64,000 bases of DNA from Trichobilharzia szidati. Taxonomy: Eukaryota; Platyhelminthes; Trematoda; Strigeidida; Schistosomatidae. Each line of letters opens with the position of its first letter. The stretch's first letter is position 1. Both the position numbers and the translations under genes were made by a program. Below are positions 35,263 to 46,158 of the stretch, in pieces. Below the pieces are notes generated by a model. That model was not told the DNA's origin, did no database searches, and saw only the letters and a list, made by a program, of their open reading frames with translations. The DNA lies in contig OX235279.1 of the NCBI GenBank assembly GCA_944472155.2, forward strand, positions 62,965,564 to 63,029,563, read 5' to 3'.

Positions 35263-36657
35263 TTAACTCAGTATCAAATCACTGGTAGTATACAAGCTGT
35301 CTTAGCATTTTTACTAGTTTTAACTGCTTGCTCATGATATCAGGAACGTAGATATTTTTTCAGCCAATAATTCTTCTATATTATCTAGACACCTATTTTA
35401 TACAATCCAGTAGCATCTTGATGTCATGTGAATTGTAGACAGCTCACTTGTTGATTTCCGTTGCGAACTGTCAAATTTAATTGTTTATCACGACTATTAA
35501 CTACGTTTTTGTGAGTCTTCGTAAATTTTTTGTTTTGAAAATTAGATCGTTCATTGTTTCTTAGTAGATTCGTTATAATTCATTTTGCTTACGTTGTATT
35601 GCGTGTAACTTCATCAAGGTTTCCTATACGTACCTCTCCAGTTTCACCGAATCGGTATGTAAATCTCAGCGTATCTTAGCTAAACTAACCCTAATAGAAG
35701 AAATAGCACTAGTCTAATATGAATTTATTAGCTAACTCATTTTTTTTATCATCCTTATATGCAACATATACTTGTAATCTCTAATCAAGGATTACTAAAA
35801 GAATGATATTGTAATTTTTAAAGAATAGATTTCTCGCATTACTTTTCAACTCATGTCTTTTTCTACCGGTGTATTTATTTTACTCGGTCTCCCTGAATTG
35901 GAACAAGTGAGAGAAGAGCACATTGAAAGGAGAGTTCGTTCGCACGTTGAGCTGACAATCGTGTACATTGTGTTCCCGCTTTTTTTAAAGCTATTCTGTC
36001 ACCAGGTGTCCTAATCGATTCATTTTTACGTGTTAACCCACATACATTTATATTCATGCTACAGCATAATAAGTATGTTTGTATGCAAATTCTTCTTGCA
36101 GAGTAACCCAGGAAAAGATTGAACAAGTATTTTTTTTTAGTGTACAATGGTGTTTTAAACTGTGTCATGCATTATATCTTCAAAATTTCCTGTTCACACA
36201 AATTCATTTTTATCATTTCTCTTCAGTAGTCAAAAGATTTTAGCTTTCATTAGTCGTTCATTATTGTAACTTATATTACACACATTGGCACTAATCTAGA
36301 ATAGTTTGAAGTATAAAAGATGCTTCCGGGGTATTATTAGTCTATTAGCCATGTTTATTACGTAGAAACCATGCTTTATTACTACAGTTTTCGCAGAAGA
36401 TTTACTATATATATGATAGAAAGACATCATTCCTAATGAACCAATGGTTCAGTCACCCTTGGATGCATAAAGCTCACTAATTAGGCGGCATATAGTGTAC
36501 AGTATTCAGTATTGAATATTTAAACGGGATAGTTAGGGTGTTTGAGCTTGCACTTCCTATCATTCACCACCTGATGTGCTAAATTTAAATCCACTGCTAT
36601 TTTATATGAGATTTTAGTCTATTTATGTAGTTTCATATATACAAAAAAGTGTAACTG

Positions 36658-37100
36658 TTAGGTTCTGGCTGGCTGGCTGGATTTTTTGGCTTCCGTCGTT
36701 TTCAGTGCACACAGAGTGAAGAGGAAGTGAAGAGCCATTAAGTAGAGGAGTTGCATTAGTAGAAGGAAGGCAAGATAATAGAGATGAAGATGAAGACAAA
36801 GATGAGTGAGGATTAGAGAGGTTTCGCGTGCACTTCGGATTGTGAGGGCGATTGTTACTTCCCGGCTGCCCACACCGTGGAAGTTGGTTGCGTGACCGCA
36901 GAGCCCAGGGGGCAACTGCTTGAGGCCGGTCACACACGGCCTGTTTTTGTTTGTTGTTTTTCGTTTGGTGTGTCTCAGTAGCACACTTATCACTTCTGCC
37001 CTGTGACACGGCAGCAGGAAGCGCGGTCGTTGTTAATCCGGGCCCCGACCGATCCGGCATGATATTTTGTGATTTATTTTGAGTCATAGGATTGGATTGG
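36658..37100 (-). mobile_element. Internally deleted RTE-C derivative (5' end joined to 3' tail)
   Basis: The minus strand starts with RTE-C 5' sequence not present elsewhere in this window and runs through the N-terminal coding region (NPKCTRNLSNPHSSLSSSSS, CTENDGSQK). It then jumps directly to (CAGC)n, the natural RTE-C 3' tail. Endonuclease and reverse transcriptase are missing. A 7 bp repeat, gtaactg (36651-36657 and 37101-37107), brackets it. The ORF of about 190 codons is only the LINE N terminus read through flanking DNA. Confidence 0.72.
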
Positions 37101-37515
37101 GTAACTGCTTTTAGTCTAACCACTATCCAAACATGATATACTCTTCTTTTGCTATAAAATTCACTCACTTTTTCTCCAACCAGTTTTCGTTTTAACAATT
37201 CTCAATCTACCTTTGTTGGTGATATCAAAAATTTCATAATTATCTAAACCTTTTTTTTTTAGTTAAAATATTTTTAAGCCTCATGTGTAATATTTATTAT
37301 TTTATAGACTTTCAATCAGTCAGATCACATTTGATGTGTAAAAGTAATTAGATGAAATTCATGGCCTGCTTACTTTGTGTTTTTGCGCTTTGTCCTGTGT
37401 AAACACTGTTTACTTTGGTGGTTTAGATTTCAACTTAAACGGTGCATTCAGTTTTATTGTTGCTACTGATGAGTAGTCTATATGGATTAATTTTGCTTTC
37501 TTTGTTGGTTAATAG

Positions 37516-37675
37516 TGCAGTAAATCTACAACCTGCTTTACCATCACGTCGACGGATTATACGAATTGTCGATCGCATCACAAAGTCGTCGTATTTCCAG
37601 AAAGCTGTTGATACTAAATTAGTTCAACGAGGTATGGAGCGTTTGTCAAATACACCGATTGTATTACAAGTTGAG
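37516..37675 (+). CDS. TEX2: TEX2 exon: SMP domain, basic helix
   Basis: 160 bp. Acceptor gttaatag|t completes a Ser codon begun at 31128; donor gttgag|gtaggt is phase 0. It encodes LPSRRRIIRIVDRITKSSYF, then KLVQRGMERLSNTPIVLQVE. Vertebrate TEX2 has KLLRLVDKITKSKYFQKA and SNTPLLLTVE. The ORF extends upstream to 37442, but phase and the acceptor place the exon start at 37516. Confidence 0.92.
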
Positions 37676-39349
37676 GTAGGTGCGAATATACTTCTCGGAT
37701 GAAGATTTTATAATAATAATAGTAATGAAAAATGAGGCCAAATTTCATATACTTTACTGAGCAGATTTTCCCTTCTCACAATACTTGTGTACTGAGTAAC
37801 GAGTTTTAATTACTTAGTAGGAAAGGTGTTCAAATACTGCTGATTGGATTTCACATTCTATATTTGACCAATTCAATAGTTATTTGACGGTTAACTAGAG
37901 CAATGACGTGATAATTGACTGGTTTAACTTAGTATACTCCTTAATAATAGGGCGAAAAAAAATCAATAAATGAAGTAAAAGCTCTGAAAGAATTGTTAAA
38001 ATAAGTTCTTTACACAATAAGCACCATAGAGTATTTAAATATAGTTAAGGCTAGTATTATATTAATTTATGGTACATTGTGACTTACCAGTTAGCACCTA
38101 CAATAATTGACTTCACCCACCTGTCTGCATAATGGCAGATATCTAAGAGATCATGGTCTTAAGCGTTACTGTAGTGAGTGTCCCTGCACAACTCTGGTCA
38201 CTGTGCCTGCATTTAACTTTATTTTCACCTCCATATGAGTTATATAGCTTCAGATGCTGTGTGTAAACATTTATTTGATGAAATGTGACTAGAACTTTAT
38301 CGTGGTTCTCACTCTAAGCTTCGTTGAATATACCCCACCTAACATTCTCTAAATGTTCACCTGTGTGACTACTGATCGTTTTGTCAGGTACTGACACAAA
38401 TGTTAGTTACTATAACCAAAATAATCCATATCAAATATTACCTTACGTCTCACCAGGACACAATTCTTGTGATCTAAAGTATTGCAAAGAAAAAAGTTTT
38501 TTTTGAATATTTAAATCCCTTTTTATCTAATAAAAAACTTGTCATATTTTTAGTCAACTTTTTGTCTTCCGGTAACCAGTTGACATTTTGTGTAACATCT
38601 GTGACATACATTTTGTACACATAAAACCGATTAGTGTAAAGGTAGCTAGCTACACGATAAGAACAAGTTCGTATTCTTTTTTGCTTGTCTGCATTATTCG
38701 AAGTCAACATGTTTCTGTTCAACCACCTGTTGACTCAATTATCATCATTCAACAAATTAACATTATCTGCATATCGTATTCTTGAATTAAACTGACAGAT
38801 TGAAATAATTATCACTGAGTCCAGTATTATTAAAATAGTAAATTGAGACGTGTACCGATCATGTTGGATGGCAAGTTTTCAAGTATTCCCTAATTGATGT
38901 CATTTCGTCTCGAAACCTACCTCAAAATTAATGAAATCTCTCCACCACTTAAACAGTATTCTCCTGTGCTAGTCTCTTTTCATGAAATATACCATTTCTT
39001 CTTTTACATTGACACTACTAGTAAGTAGTATCGTTGATTTTTAAAACAAATCTCGAAGTCAGTTCATCGTCTTTTCGTGGAGAGATAGTGAACTGCATTA
39101 CTAAAATGATATATTTAAGAACGATCATATATATATGAAACGAAATTGATGTAAGGAGAAAAAATATCAGAGAAATACACCTAGATCATTCCTAATTTCA
39201 CCTTTGAAATATGAGGCCGAAATGAATTCTCATTTTCTTCCGAAGATTTTTGAACGGTAGGCTTATAATGAGAGTTCGGTTAAATGATAACTTACTTATT
39301 TGAGTAACATATTTCAAGAATGTCTATGGACATATCGAGAATCAAGCAA

Positions 39350-40240
39350 ACTTCAGCCTGACCTGATCTTAAGGAAGTAGGTCTTCAGACCACTATCTAA
39401 TGCAAAGAACTTTCAAGATCAAGTCCAAAGAAGCTGGAGATAGATCATAAGACTCAGAAAATGAAGGAGAAAACTGCAAAAAACAGCTTCAGTGCAGCCA
39501 TCAAGAAAAATTCAGAGGCACTAAACCACATCACCATGGAAACCTGCGTGAAAGAACACTGGATCTTTCCGAAAGTGACGTGGAAAAAGGCTTACCTTAG
39601 GCAAAGTAGATGATTTGAGACGAAGAACGACTGACTATGGACACCTGGAAACAGATAGTCTGGCGAAACATAGCGAAGCAGAAGTTGAGCCAATGCAAAG
39701 ATCAACAACAAAAGGAAGAATTTGGGTACAACCTACAGAGCAAAAGAAGAGAGTTCTAGGAAGCAGAAAGCGCACTTTTACAACACTATGGCTAGTTCAG
39801 TAGAACAGACAACAGGTGAGAGAGACGTCGCAGCACTATATGAAATAACCAGGTGTCTATCTGGGAGGAGATTAATGCAGAGGAAACCAGTGTGAAATAG
39901 TGAAGGGAACCCAGATGTCAAAGAGGTGGAGGAGAGAAAACTCTGGGACTCTCGGATTGCCCGCCACCTACAACTCGTCCAAAATGCCACCAGCAGCTGA
40001 CACAGAATTATCCTACCAAAGCAGAAAGTCCTTAAGGTTAGTCAGAAAGAAACAGGATCAGCTGAAACTCCCCCCAGAATCCTTAACAGGCATGCTGACG
40101 ACAATGCTGCAGAAAGTGTGGTAGGAAGGAAGAGTACCTATCCGAAGATGAGAACAAAGACTACCCTATCGAACTGTAAAAGAAGGGTGACTGAAACCCA
40201 TACAAGAGCTGACCCGGAATCAGGTGGTTGTCCACCCCAA
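39350..40240 (+). mobile_element. Decayed RTE LINE, region between endonuclease and RT
   Basis: Shifting between frames gives ERDVAALYEITRCLSGRRLM, then VKEVEERKLW and, further on, a Lys/Glu-rich string. This is the linker that precedes the RT domain in RTE-clade LINEs. Many stops and frame changes mark it as old. Because it covers a segment absent from the truncated RTE-A and RTE-B copies here, I cannot say which family it belongs to. Confidence 0.55.
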
Positions 40241-40514
40241 GCTAAATACTATGTCCAATATATATTTATTTCCTCCTGTATATTTTTTGGATAATAGATT
40301 GTTACCTGTCCTTTCCGGTAAACCATCTGGTTTTCAGTATTTGGTGTAGACAGTTTCTGATGTTTCCCAGGTACCTATCAAAAATTTTAAAAACCTGATT
40401 AGTGAACAAATAATATTCTTTTCGATAACTTCCTCATCAGGTCCTACAGTTGTATGACCGTAATAATTAGGGACTTATTTCTATCATCTATCAAGTACAA
40501 AATAAATTACCAAA

Positions 40515-40640
40515 CATTTGTAGATACTGAATACTGTAAACAACAGAGGTCACTGCAATTCGCCTAAATCAACCGCAGCTCTGCATACAAAAGAAACAGA
40601 TCCAGCCACTGTTTCTACTCTCGCCTGCTGTGGAGCCAAT
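40515..40640 (+). mobile_element. Penelope-like C-terminal tail fragment
   Basis: It is closely similar to 11353-11500 (gatactgaatactg, then gctctgcatacaaaagaaac and atccagccactgtt). It is the 3' coding end of the PLE type at 32437-33360. Confidence 0.5.
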
Positions 40641-40904
40641 CAATTCACAAATACTGCACTTATTTCCTCTAAATTTATCTGACATCTAATTTAGTGTTAT
40701 ATTGATGCTTTTGAACTGTAATCTATCGATATTCTTGATTCAGGATAATTTAAAATATATAATGTTGCTAACAACAGTAATTCTTTGATTGACCACTAGG
40801 TAGTAACCAATGTTATTCTTCTAGTCCTTGGGCTTGTGCAGACTGAATTCTGTCAGTCAAGTATACAATGTGGTCAGCATGACGGGTAACTCACCATCTC
40901 GGTG

Positions 40905-41090
40905 CACACTGAATTGGTGTTAGATGGCTGGATGCAATCAGCAGGAAACGCTGAACTTAGGTTTCGTGTGTGTGTTGGTACTTGTCAGCAAGGAGTATCT
41001 GCAATCATGAAGAAAGGAACTTATATCCACTCTGAGATTCCTTTAGTTATTATGATCATGTAACTAAAGAACTTGTTGAAGTTATCGAAA
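40905..41090 (-). mobile_element. Hammerhead SINE (family 1), decayed copy
   Basis: Minus strand: the head is truncated, leaving only gaatctcagagtggat. The hammerhead (40993-40947) reads ccttgCTGACAAGtaccaac, then cacGAAACctaa. G8 of the core is A, and the strand after the cleavage position no longer pairs fully with stem I. The 3' end (gattgcatccagccatctaac) matches 3385-3410. Confidence 0.6.
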
Positions 41091-41107
41091 ATATAATATT
41101 CAAGTGT

Positions 41108-41325
41108 TGGTTTGTAGGGATTTGATTGGTTACAGGATTTTCATCATGAGCTGACATTAGTTAGAGAACCATTGGAAAACCTGGGAGTACTGGACAGCTG
41201 TTTCGTCCTAGTTTGGGACTCTTCAGCAGTACGCACACACCGGGATTCGAACCCAGGACCTTCTGGTTACAAGGCGAGCTCGTATACTATTAAGCCACTG
41301 GGACCCGATCCAATGGCCCATGAAT
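41108..41325 (-). mobile_element. tRNA-headed hammerhead SINE (family 2)
   Basis: On the minus strand the unit runs from a tRNA-like head (cagtggcttaatagtatacg and gggttcgaatcccgg, an excellent B box) through an intact hammerhead (41232-41187). It then runs to a 3' part reading aatggttctctaactaatgt and ending agggatttgattgg in reverse. Decayed relatives are at 14970-15060, 18425-18650, 25440-25560 and 63810-63990. Confidence 0.8.
41187..41232 (-). ncRNA. Hammerhead ribozyme, canonical core intact
   Basis: Minus strand: stem I is gtactg paired with cagtac (6 of 6). The core CTGAAGA is followed by stem II gtcc...ggac with loop caaacta, then GAAA. Helix III is AC/GT closed by AGCT, with TC at the cleavage position. 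Every conserved hammerhead core base is present, in the minimal type I form known from SmAlpha SINEs. This is the copy here most likely to self-cleave. Confidence 0.85.
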
Positions 41326-41570
41326 TCTAACTTCTGCCAATTCACGACATAGCGCGACCCCTAGCCAATGTCTTCGGCGAGTATTTGTCCTCACGCCCGA
41401 CCTGCTGCACCCTACTGGTCACGACTTCTCACTAGAACCCCAGGCAACTACCTACCTGAATAGGGCAAGTCCCATGTTAACGTTCATCGTCAAAATGCAA
41501 TCCCAGTAACCAGTTATGTCCACAAAATTCTTTTAAATAAGGTTTCTTTTTCTTTAACTTACAAATACAG

Positions 41571-41753
41571 ATACAAATGTTAAGTGGTCAACTATTAGTC
41601 AACATTCCTCCACCGCCTAGTGATCGTCTGTGGTATGGTTTCCGTCCTACACCAACTCTACGAATTAAAACACGTCCTCGTGTTGGTGAAAAGGTTGTTA
41701 CCATGTCACGTATATTAGAATGGATTGAAAAGAAAATTATTCTTGAATTTCAG
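41571..41753 (+). CDS. TEX2: TEX2 exon: SMP domain C-terminal part
   Basis: 61 codons, phase 0; acceptor aatacag|ata, donor tttcag|gtaatt. It encodes GQLLVNIPPPPSDRLWYGFR, then PRVGEKVVTMSRILEWIEKK. This is the most conserved TEX2 segment (vertebrate LAVNIPPPPTDRIWYGFR and WIEKKLEQEFQ). Confidence 0.95.
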
Positions 41754-42604
41754 GTAATTAAATTTACTGTTTTTTTTTTTTTATTTCACCTAAAGATCAT
41801 TGTCGTATATTGTGCGAATTTATTTTGAACAGAACACAATCGGTGTATTTCATCTAGTCACTACAGCTGAGCACAATTCACTACATGTACATGTCATGTA
41901 TTCATTTTACAGGATTCGGTTTAGGAACGAGGCACGCCTTCTATTAATTCCTTTCCTATCTGTCCTTTGTTATTCTTTCTTTTGTATTCAACTTTATTCT
42001 ACTTATCACTAGCAAAGTAGTACGGATTATATTTGTTACTTCATAACCATGACTTTCGTTTTCTGCTGAAGTTTGACTCACTTGATGTATTAATACTCTA
42101 TTTAATGTATAGTAATTATTTTCTTATAGTTTAACACTATCTGCTCTATATACTTCATTTATTTACCCTTCTGTGTTGAACATTGTTTGTTTGAATGCCC
42201 TTCTTCTTTGTCTGACATGCGCGCACTGTTTAATCTTCACGTGGATAGTCTTTGTCACAGCTTTGTTGTTATCTCTTATTGACGCACACTGATTGTGCAT
42301 TTGATGGCATTCTGCCACAGACATCTCACAATTTGAGTACTGTATTCTAGATAAATCCTGTGTTTTTGGATTTTACGCGTCACTCTACCTGTGGTTTAAT
42401 TTAACGATTGGCATATCCCTCCGGATTTCTCAGAAGAAATCTACACAAGTGTACTGCGGGAAGAGGTGATGCTCCCTGTTATTGTTTGGAGTCTACATTT
42501 CTTAAAATTCGTTTGAAAAAAATACTTGTTGCATTCGTCAGCGTGTTGATAGGTTTGTTTTAGTATCCTTCGTTTATAGTCGGACGTTTTGAACAAATAA
42601 CATA

Positions 42605-42840
42605 TTTAATTGAATTTTAGATTTTCCCGTCGATTGATTAGACCGAAGTGCTCGGTCTCAGGTTGACATGTCAGCTTCTTGTGCAGATGCTTCGACGATG
42701 TCTGGGCATATAATTAGAATTTAATTGGTGGATGGTGAGTAGCACTGGGGAATGCTGGTACATTCAGATGATGAGTCCCAAATAGGACGAAATGCGCATC
42801 CTGGATTCCACTGCTAATCACCATCTATCAATTAAATAAA
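42605..42840 (+). mobile_element. Rearranged hammerhead SINE (family 3)
   Basis: The first half (42605-42735) is the same strand and order as 27058-27190, i.e. the reversed 3' end of the family-3 SINE. It then switches directly to the forward hammerhead part (42761-42808) and a forward 3' end (aatcaccatctatcaattaa). The arms around the motif (aatttaattggtggatggtg and its inverse) could fold on each other. This looks like a fold-back derivative of the 27062 element. Confidence 0.65.
42761..42808 (+). ncRNA. Hammerhead motif with C3-to-A change, second copy
   Basis: cattcag, ATGATGAG, gtcccaaataggac, GAAA, helix III AT/AT around GCGC, then TC and ctgga. C3 is A as in 27201-27248, so the change is shared by both family-3 copies. 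Helix III has a T-A pair where the 27201 copy has a C-A mismatch. Confidence 0.6.
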
Positions 42841-43225
42841 ATATTTCCTCGCAAAAAATATTTTAATAGCAAAATGATATTCAAATTATTCATTCATGTA
42901 CAATTTTATTCAAGCCCATTCAGTGAGAATTGTGCTCAGTTTATCTACAGACACGATATGTTCGCGTAACTACAATTCATACTGAATTTCACTATTCATC
43001 ATGCGCCCTGTGTAATTCTAGAACTAGTCGATTGAATTTCTGTTTTTTTTGACTGGCACTTAAATAGCCAACCAGTTCCATTGAATTGCTGAATACACAA
43101 TTACCTTTTAGAACTAAATACACAATTGCAGGCATCATTATATTTTTGTGTTTAATGATGATGTTGATTTTCTGAATGTTTTTTTTATTTTGTCATTGTA
43201 TTAATGGCTTGTAAACAGTATCATT

Positions 43226-43457
43226 GCGTCGGTGGCACAGCGGTTAGGGTGCTCGCCGACTATGCACATGGTCCGGGGTTCGATCCCCGGCCGACGCACT
43301 CCACCTCGCTAAGCCAGAAATAATGCTGGTGAAGAGGGAAGGTTGGGCATGAGGCTAGCAACCCTATCCTGTAAAATAAACACTGCTACAGAAACTTGAA
43401 GTCTCTAGCTTGAAGCCCTATGTTCCACTGGGGAACGTGAAGGAAAAAAAAAAGCAT
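43226..43457 (+). mobile_element. tRNA-headed SINE with RTE-like tail, copy 3
   Basis: It has the same head as copy 1 (gtggcacagcggttagggtgc and ggttcgatccccggcc) and the same body. The tail has a small internal duplication (cttgaagtctctagcttgaag), then ccctatgttccactggggaa and poly-A. A 7 bp repeat, tatcatt (43219-43225 and 43458-43464), is the likely target-site duplication. Confidence 0.82.
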
Positions 43458-44207
43458 TATCATTATGAAGGCATTCTAGACTGCAGAATGCATTGTTGGA
43501 GTTCTCACTTGACATGTTATCATCTAACTTTGTTGAAGTCTTCTTTTCACCTTTTGTGCAGCCTTCATAGCGACCCTTTGTGATATGTTTTAGGGCCATA
43601 CATTTGAACAGCTGGAGATCTTTGTAGAATTGGCATGTATGATATACTAAGAAAAGAGTCGAGTGCTGAACTGTTTGAAAAGCTGTTAAAGTGAAATCAG
43701 GGTAAATATATACCTTATTTCATTTTAGTCCTAGCTATAAACGATGTCACCGTAGATTCACCGAATAGTTTAATACACGATACCAATGTATCTAAATAGG
43801 TAGTAGTAATAAAAAGTAGATTATTGAAATCTGAAAATGTTTTGTTTTTAGTAGAATTTCTCAATCTTTATAAACATAAAGCGCCCATCAGCATCTGCAG
43901 CGTATGTACTAGTATCCTAAACCTATCCAGGCAATTATTAAAGCTCCTTTAATTCTTTTGATAAGGAAGAGTGTAATCAGAAACTTGATTTCATTCTTTA
44001 TTCAGCCGTATGACATGCGTAAAGTGGGGAAAAATTTACAGTAAATTGAGTTTCAGTCAGAAGTGAGTTTAAGTAATATATATCTGCGTAACAGCATTCG
44101 CAACCCATATGAATAGAATTCAAAATATTCCTCTGAAACTTACTGCACATTTCAGTCTGTTTTTCATTATACTTTCACACGTCCTTATTCTTTCTTTTTG
44201 CTTATAG

Positions 44208-44294
44208 CATTTAGTTGTTTTACCTAATATGGATGACTTGAAAATTGGATTACTTCTATCCGACGCCACCTCATCATCAACACCATCATCATAA
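44208..44294 (+). CDS. TEX2: TEX2 last exon
   Basis: Acceptor ttgcttatag|cat; 28 codons and a TAA stop at 44292-44294. It encodes HLVVLPNMDDLKIGLLLSDA and a short Ser-rich end. Vertebrate TEX2 ends with FVMPNMDDVYITIMHSAM plus a longer tail, so this protein stops slightly early. No AATAAA was seen in the next 200 bases. Confidence 0.9.
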   Translation, partial: HLVVLPNMDDLKIGLLLSDATSSSTPSS

Positions 44295-45389
44295 ATGTTA
44301 CATTCACAGATATTCCTCAGAATTGGTGAACCAGGAGAAAAAATCGATCGCTTCATCGCAGGGACTGACTGGCAACAAATGCGACATTCTATTTTATTTC
44401 GTCACATGGGGTTTTCCTTCTCTTCTTCTGTTACACAATGTATCAAATATTTATTTTGTATAACACTGTTGTTTTATGTGAATTTGGTAATTTGGATTAA
44501 AATAATGCTAATTATAAACAGAATCTCTGTCAAATACACTGCTAAGTCATTATCCAATTTTTCTTTCATTTTATTCATTCAACTAACACAAAATGTTGAT
44601 ATCTTTTTGATGATTGGACTGATGATGACACTGTGACAGTTGTATTATATATCTGTGTAACTTTTAACATATACAACCAATCTCCAGTATTTATTCCTTC
44701 TGTTCCATGTACTCTTATGTATTTTTATCAATTATTCATGCCTCATGTGTATGTGTCTCGCACTGTCTTGTTTTACTTCGCAACTGTCTCTCATCCTGTA
44801 CGCGAAACCTTAACGTAACGAACACTTGTTTGTCGTCGATAAGCTAAGAAACCAGGTGTATTTTCTGAATCATCTGATTATGTATTCCACCTTCCATCTA
44901 CGTGTACACTAAGCTTTCCTTTTGATGTTTTCGCAAACAATTTTACTACTATACTATACTACATTGTGTAAAATGTGATCAAGACACACACACACAACAC
45001 TTGTTCCGAGCTCTTCATCTGTGATTATAAACAAATGGCTTTATTTTCCTGTTCAATTCATTTTATCTGCCGAAACTGTCTGTTCCTCTTGTCTTTTGGT
45101 AATATATTTTGTTGTTTCTGTCATTGTGATTGCTATATTTACTGCTTAATCTCGCGAGAAATGACAGCGCTGATCACGTGCATTTCAAAAAAAAATATAT
45201 ATAATTCACCTAAAAGTCAAGACCTAAGATATTGTAGTAATTATTAGTAAATCTGGAAGAGTTCAACAACCCTACGATGGATGCATCTCTTTCCTATGTT
45301 AATATAGTTTGAAACATTAATTGTGAAGAAAATGCTAAACTACAGTGGCTGGGTGTGAGAGAAAAGCTTCCTCACTATGATTTCGTATT
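44295..45389. other. TEX2 3' flank without recognised gene
   Basis: The 3' UTR of TEX2 presumably lies here. Otherwise the sequence is AT-rich and without recognised features. Confidence 0.4.
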
Positions 45390-45402
45390 AACTTTTAACT
45401 CG

Positions 45403-46158
45403 CATATGCCAATTTACGCCGTCTCTGGCGTAGACATGATATCCGACTATCGAATAAAGGATGTGTGTACTGCTCAGCAGTCTGCTCCGTCCTCCTTTAT
45501 GGCTAGCTGTGAGACCTGGCCATTGAGAGTGAAAGACATGAAAAGACTAGCTGTCTTTGATCATAGGTGCCTGCGTTCTATCTCCCGTGTTACGTGGTAT
45601 AATCGGGTGAGCAATATTGAGGTGAGGCATCGGTCGAGTGCTAGGTAAGGAGGGGAAATCAATCGACTAGGCTGTGAAGTTACAACGACTGAGATGGTTA
45701 GGACATGTTTTACGCGTGCTTGCCTAGCCATCGCCTTCCTCGACGGGCAATGTTAGCTGACATAGGGTCAGGTTGGAAAATAGAGAGACAGAGTGGTGGT
45801 CAAACCAAAACATGGCTTCATCAGTCAATGAAATCCACAACAGTTAGTTTAAGCCAGTCACGTAGGAAGGTGTAGACTTCCTGGTTGGGGTCCTCGGGAT
45901 GGTAAAAGCCAATGGCTGGAGACAATTGATGATATGGCCCAAAATCGTTCTCGATGATTGCGCGGATGCATCCACTCCTTGTGACTTATAATACCCAATG
46001 AAACTATATTACTCTTCGTTATTACTATTGCTTTTGTCTCATATCCCTGTTTACTGTCTCTATTTTACATTTCTTCTCTTGCTTTGTGTGCAACATGGAG
46101 TGTGGTGACTTGAACTGCTGCACATCGGTGCAAAGTTCTATGTTGAAACCAGTCAGTC
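45403..46158 (+). mobile_element. RTE-C LINE, 5'-truncated copy
   Basis: It is flanked by the perfect 13 bp repeat aacttttaactcg (45390-45402 and 46159-46171). It encodes CETWPLRVKDMKRLAVFDHR and CLRSISRVTWYNRVSNIEVR, then in other frames the C-terminal tail (HRLPRRAMLADI-like). It ends in CAGT repeats. Frame changes near 45645 and later make it inactive. It is more diverged from the palindrome copies than 15251-15685 is. Confidence 0.85.

Larger units (their letters stand above)
31130..37515 (+). other. TEX2: TEX2 intron 7
   Basis: A 6.4 kb intron with SINEs (31398-31604, 32030-32265), a PLE between inverted repeats (32437-33360), an RTE-A copy (34437-35262) and an internally deleted RTE-C derivative (36658-37100). 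I see no gene in 33361-34436 or 35263-36650. Confidence 0.7.
37676..41570 (+). other. TEX2: TEX2 intron 8
   Basis: A 3.9 kb intron with a decayed RTE stretch (39350-40240), a PLE tail (40515-40640) and two adjacent hammerhead SINEs (40905-41090, 41108-41325). In 37676-39349 I see no gene or known repeat. Confidence 0.7.
41754..44207 (+). other. TEX2: TEX2 intron 9
   Basis: A 2.5 kb intron with a rearranged hammerhead SINE (42605-42840) and a tRNA-headed SINE (43226-43457). No other gene or repeat was seen. Confidence 0.7.
4644..44294 (+). other. TEX2: TEX2 homologue, gene span (10 exons seen)
   Basis: Ten exons (4644-5151, 11638-11925, 13073-13378, 16852-17379, 26054-26215, 27982-28042, 30868-31129, 37516-37675, 41571-41753, 44208-44294) join in frame into at least 847 residues. 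All junctions are GT-AG. The order is: a two-segment membrane anchor (about residues 4-41), a PH-like domain (about 155-367), a low-complexity linker, and an SMP lipid-transfer domain (about 445 to the end). Vertebrate TEX2 has the same order and is roughly 1,130 residues, so an N-terminal part is missing. In vertebrates TEX2, and in yeast Nvj2, these proteins transfer lipids at ER contact sites. Introns hold most of the repeats listed. Confidence 0.9.
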
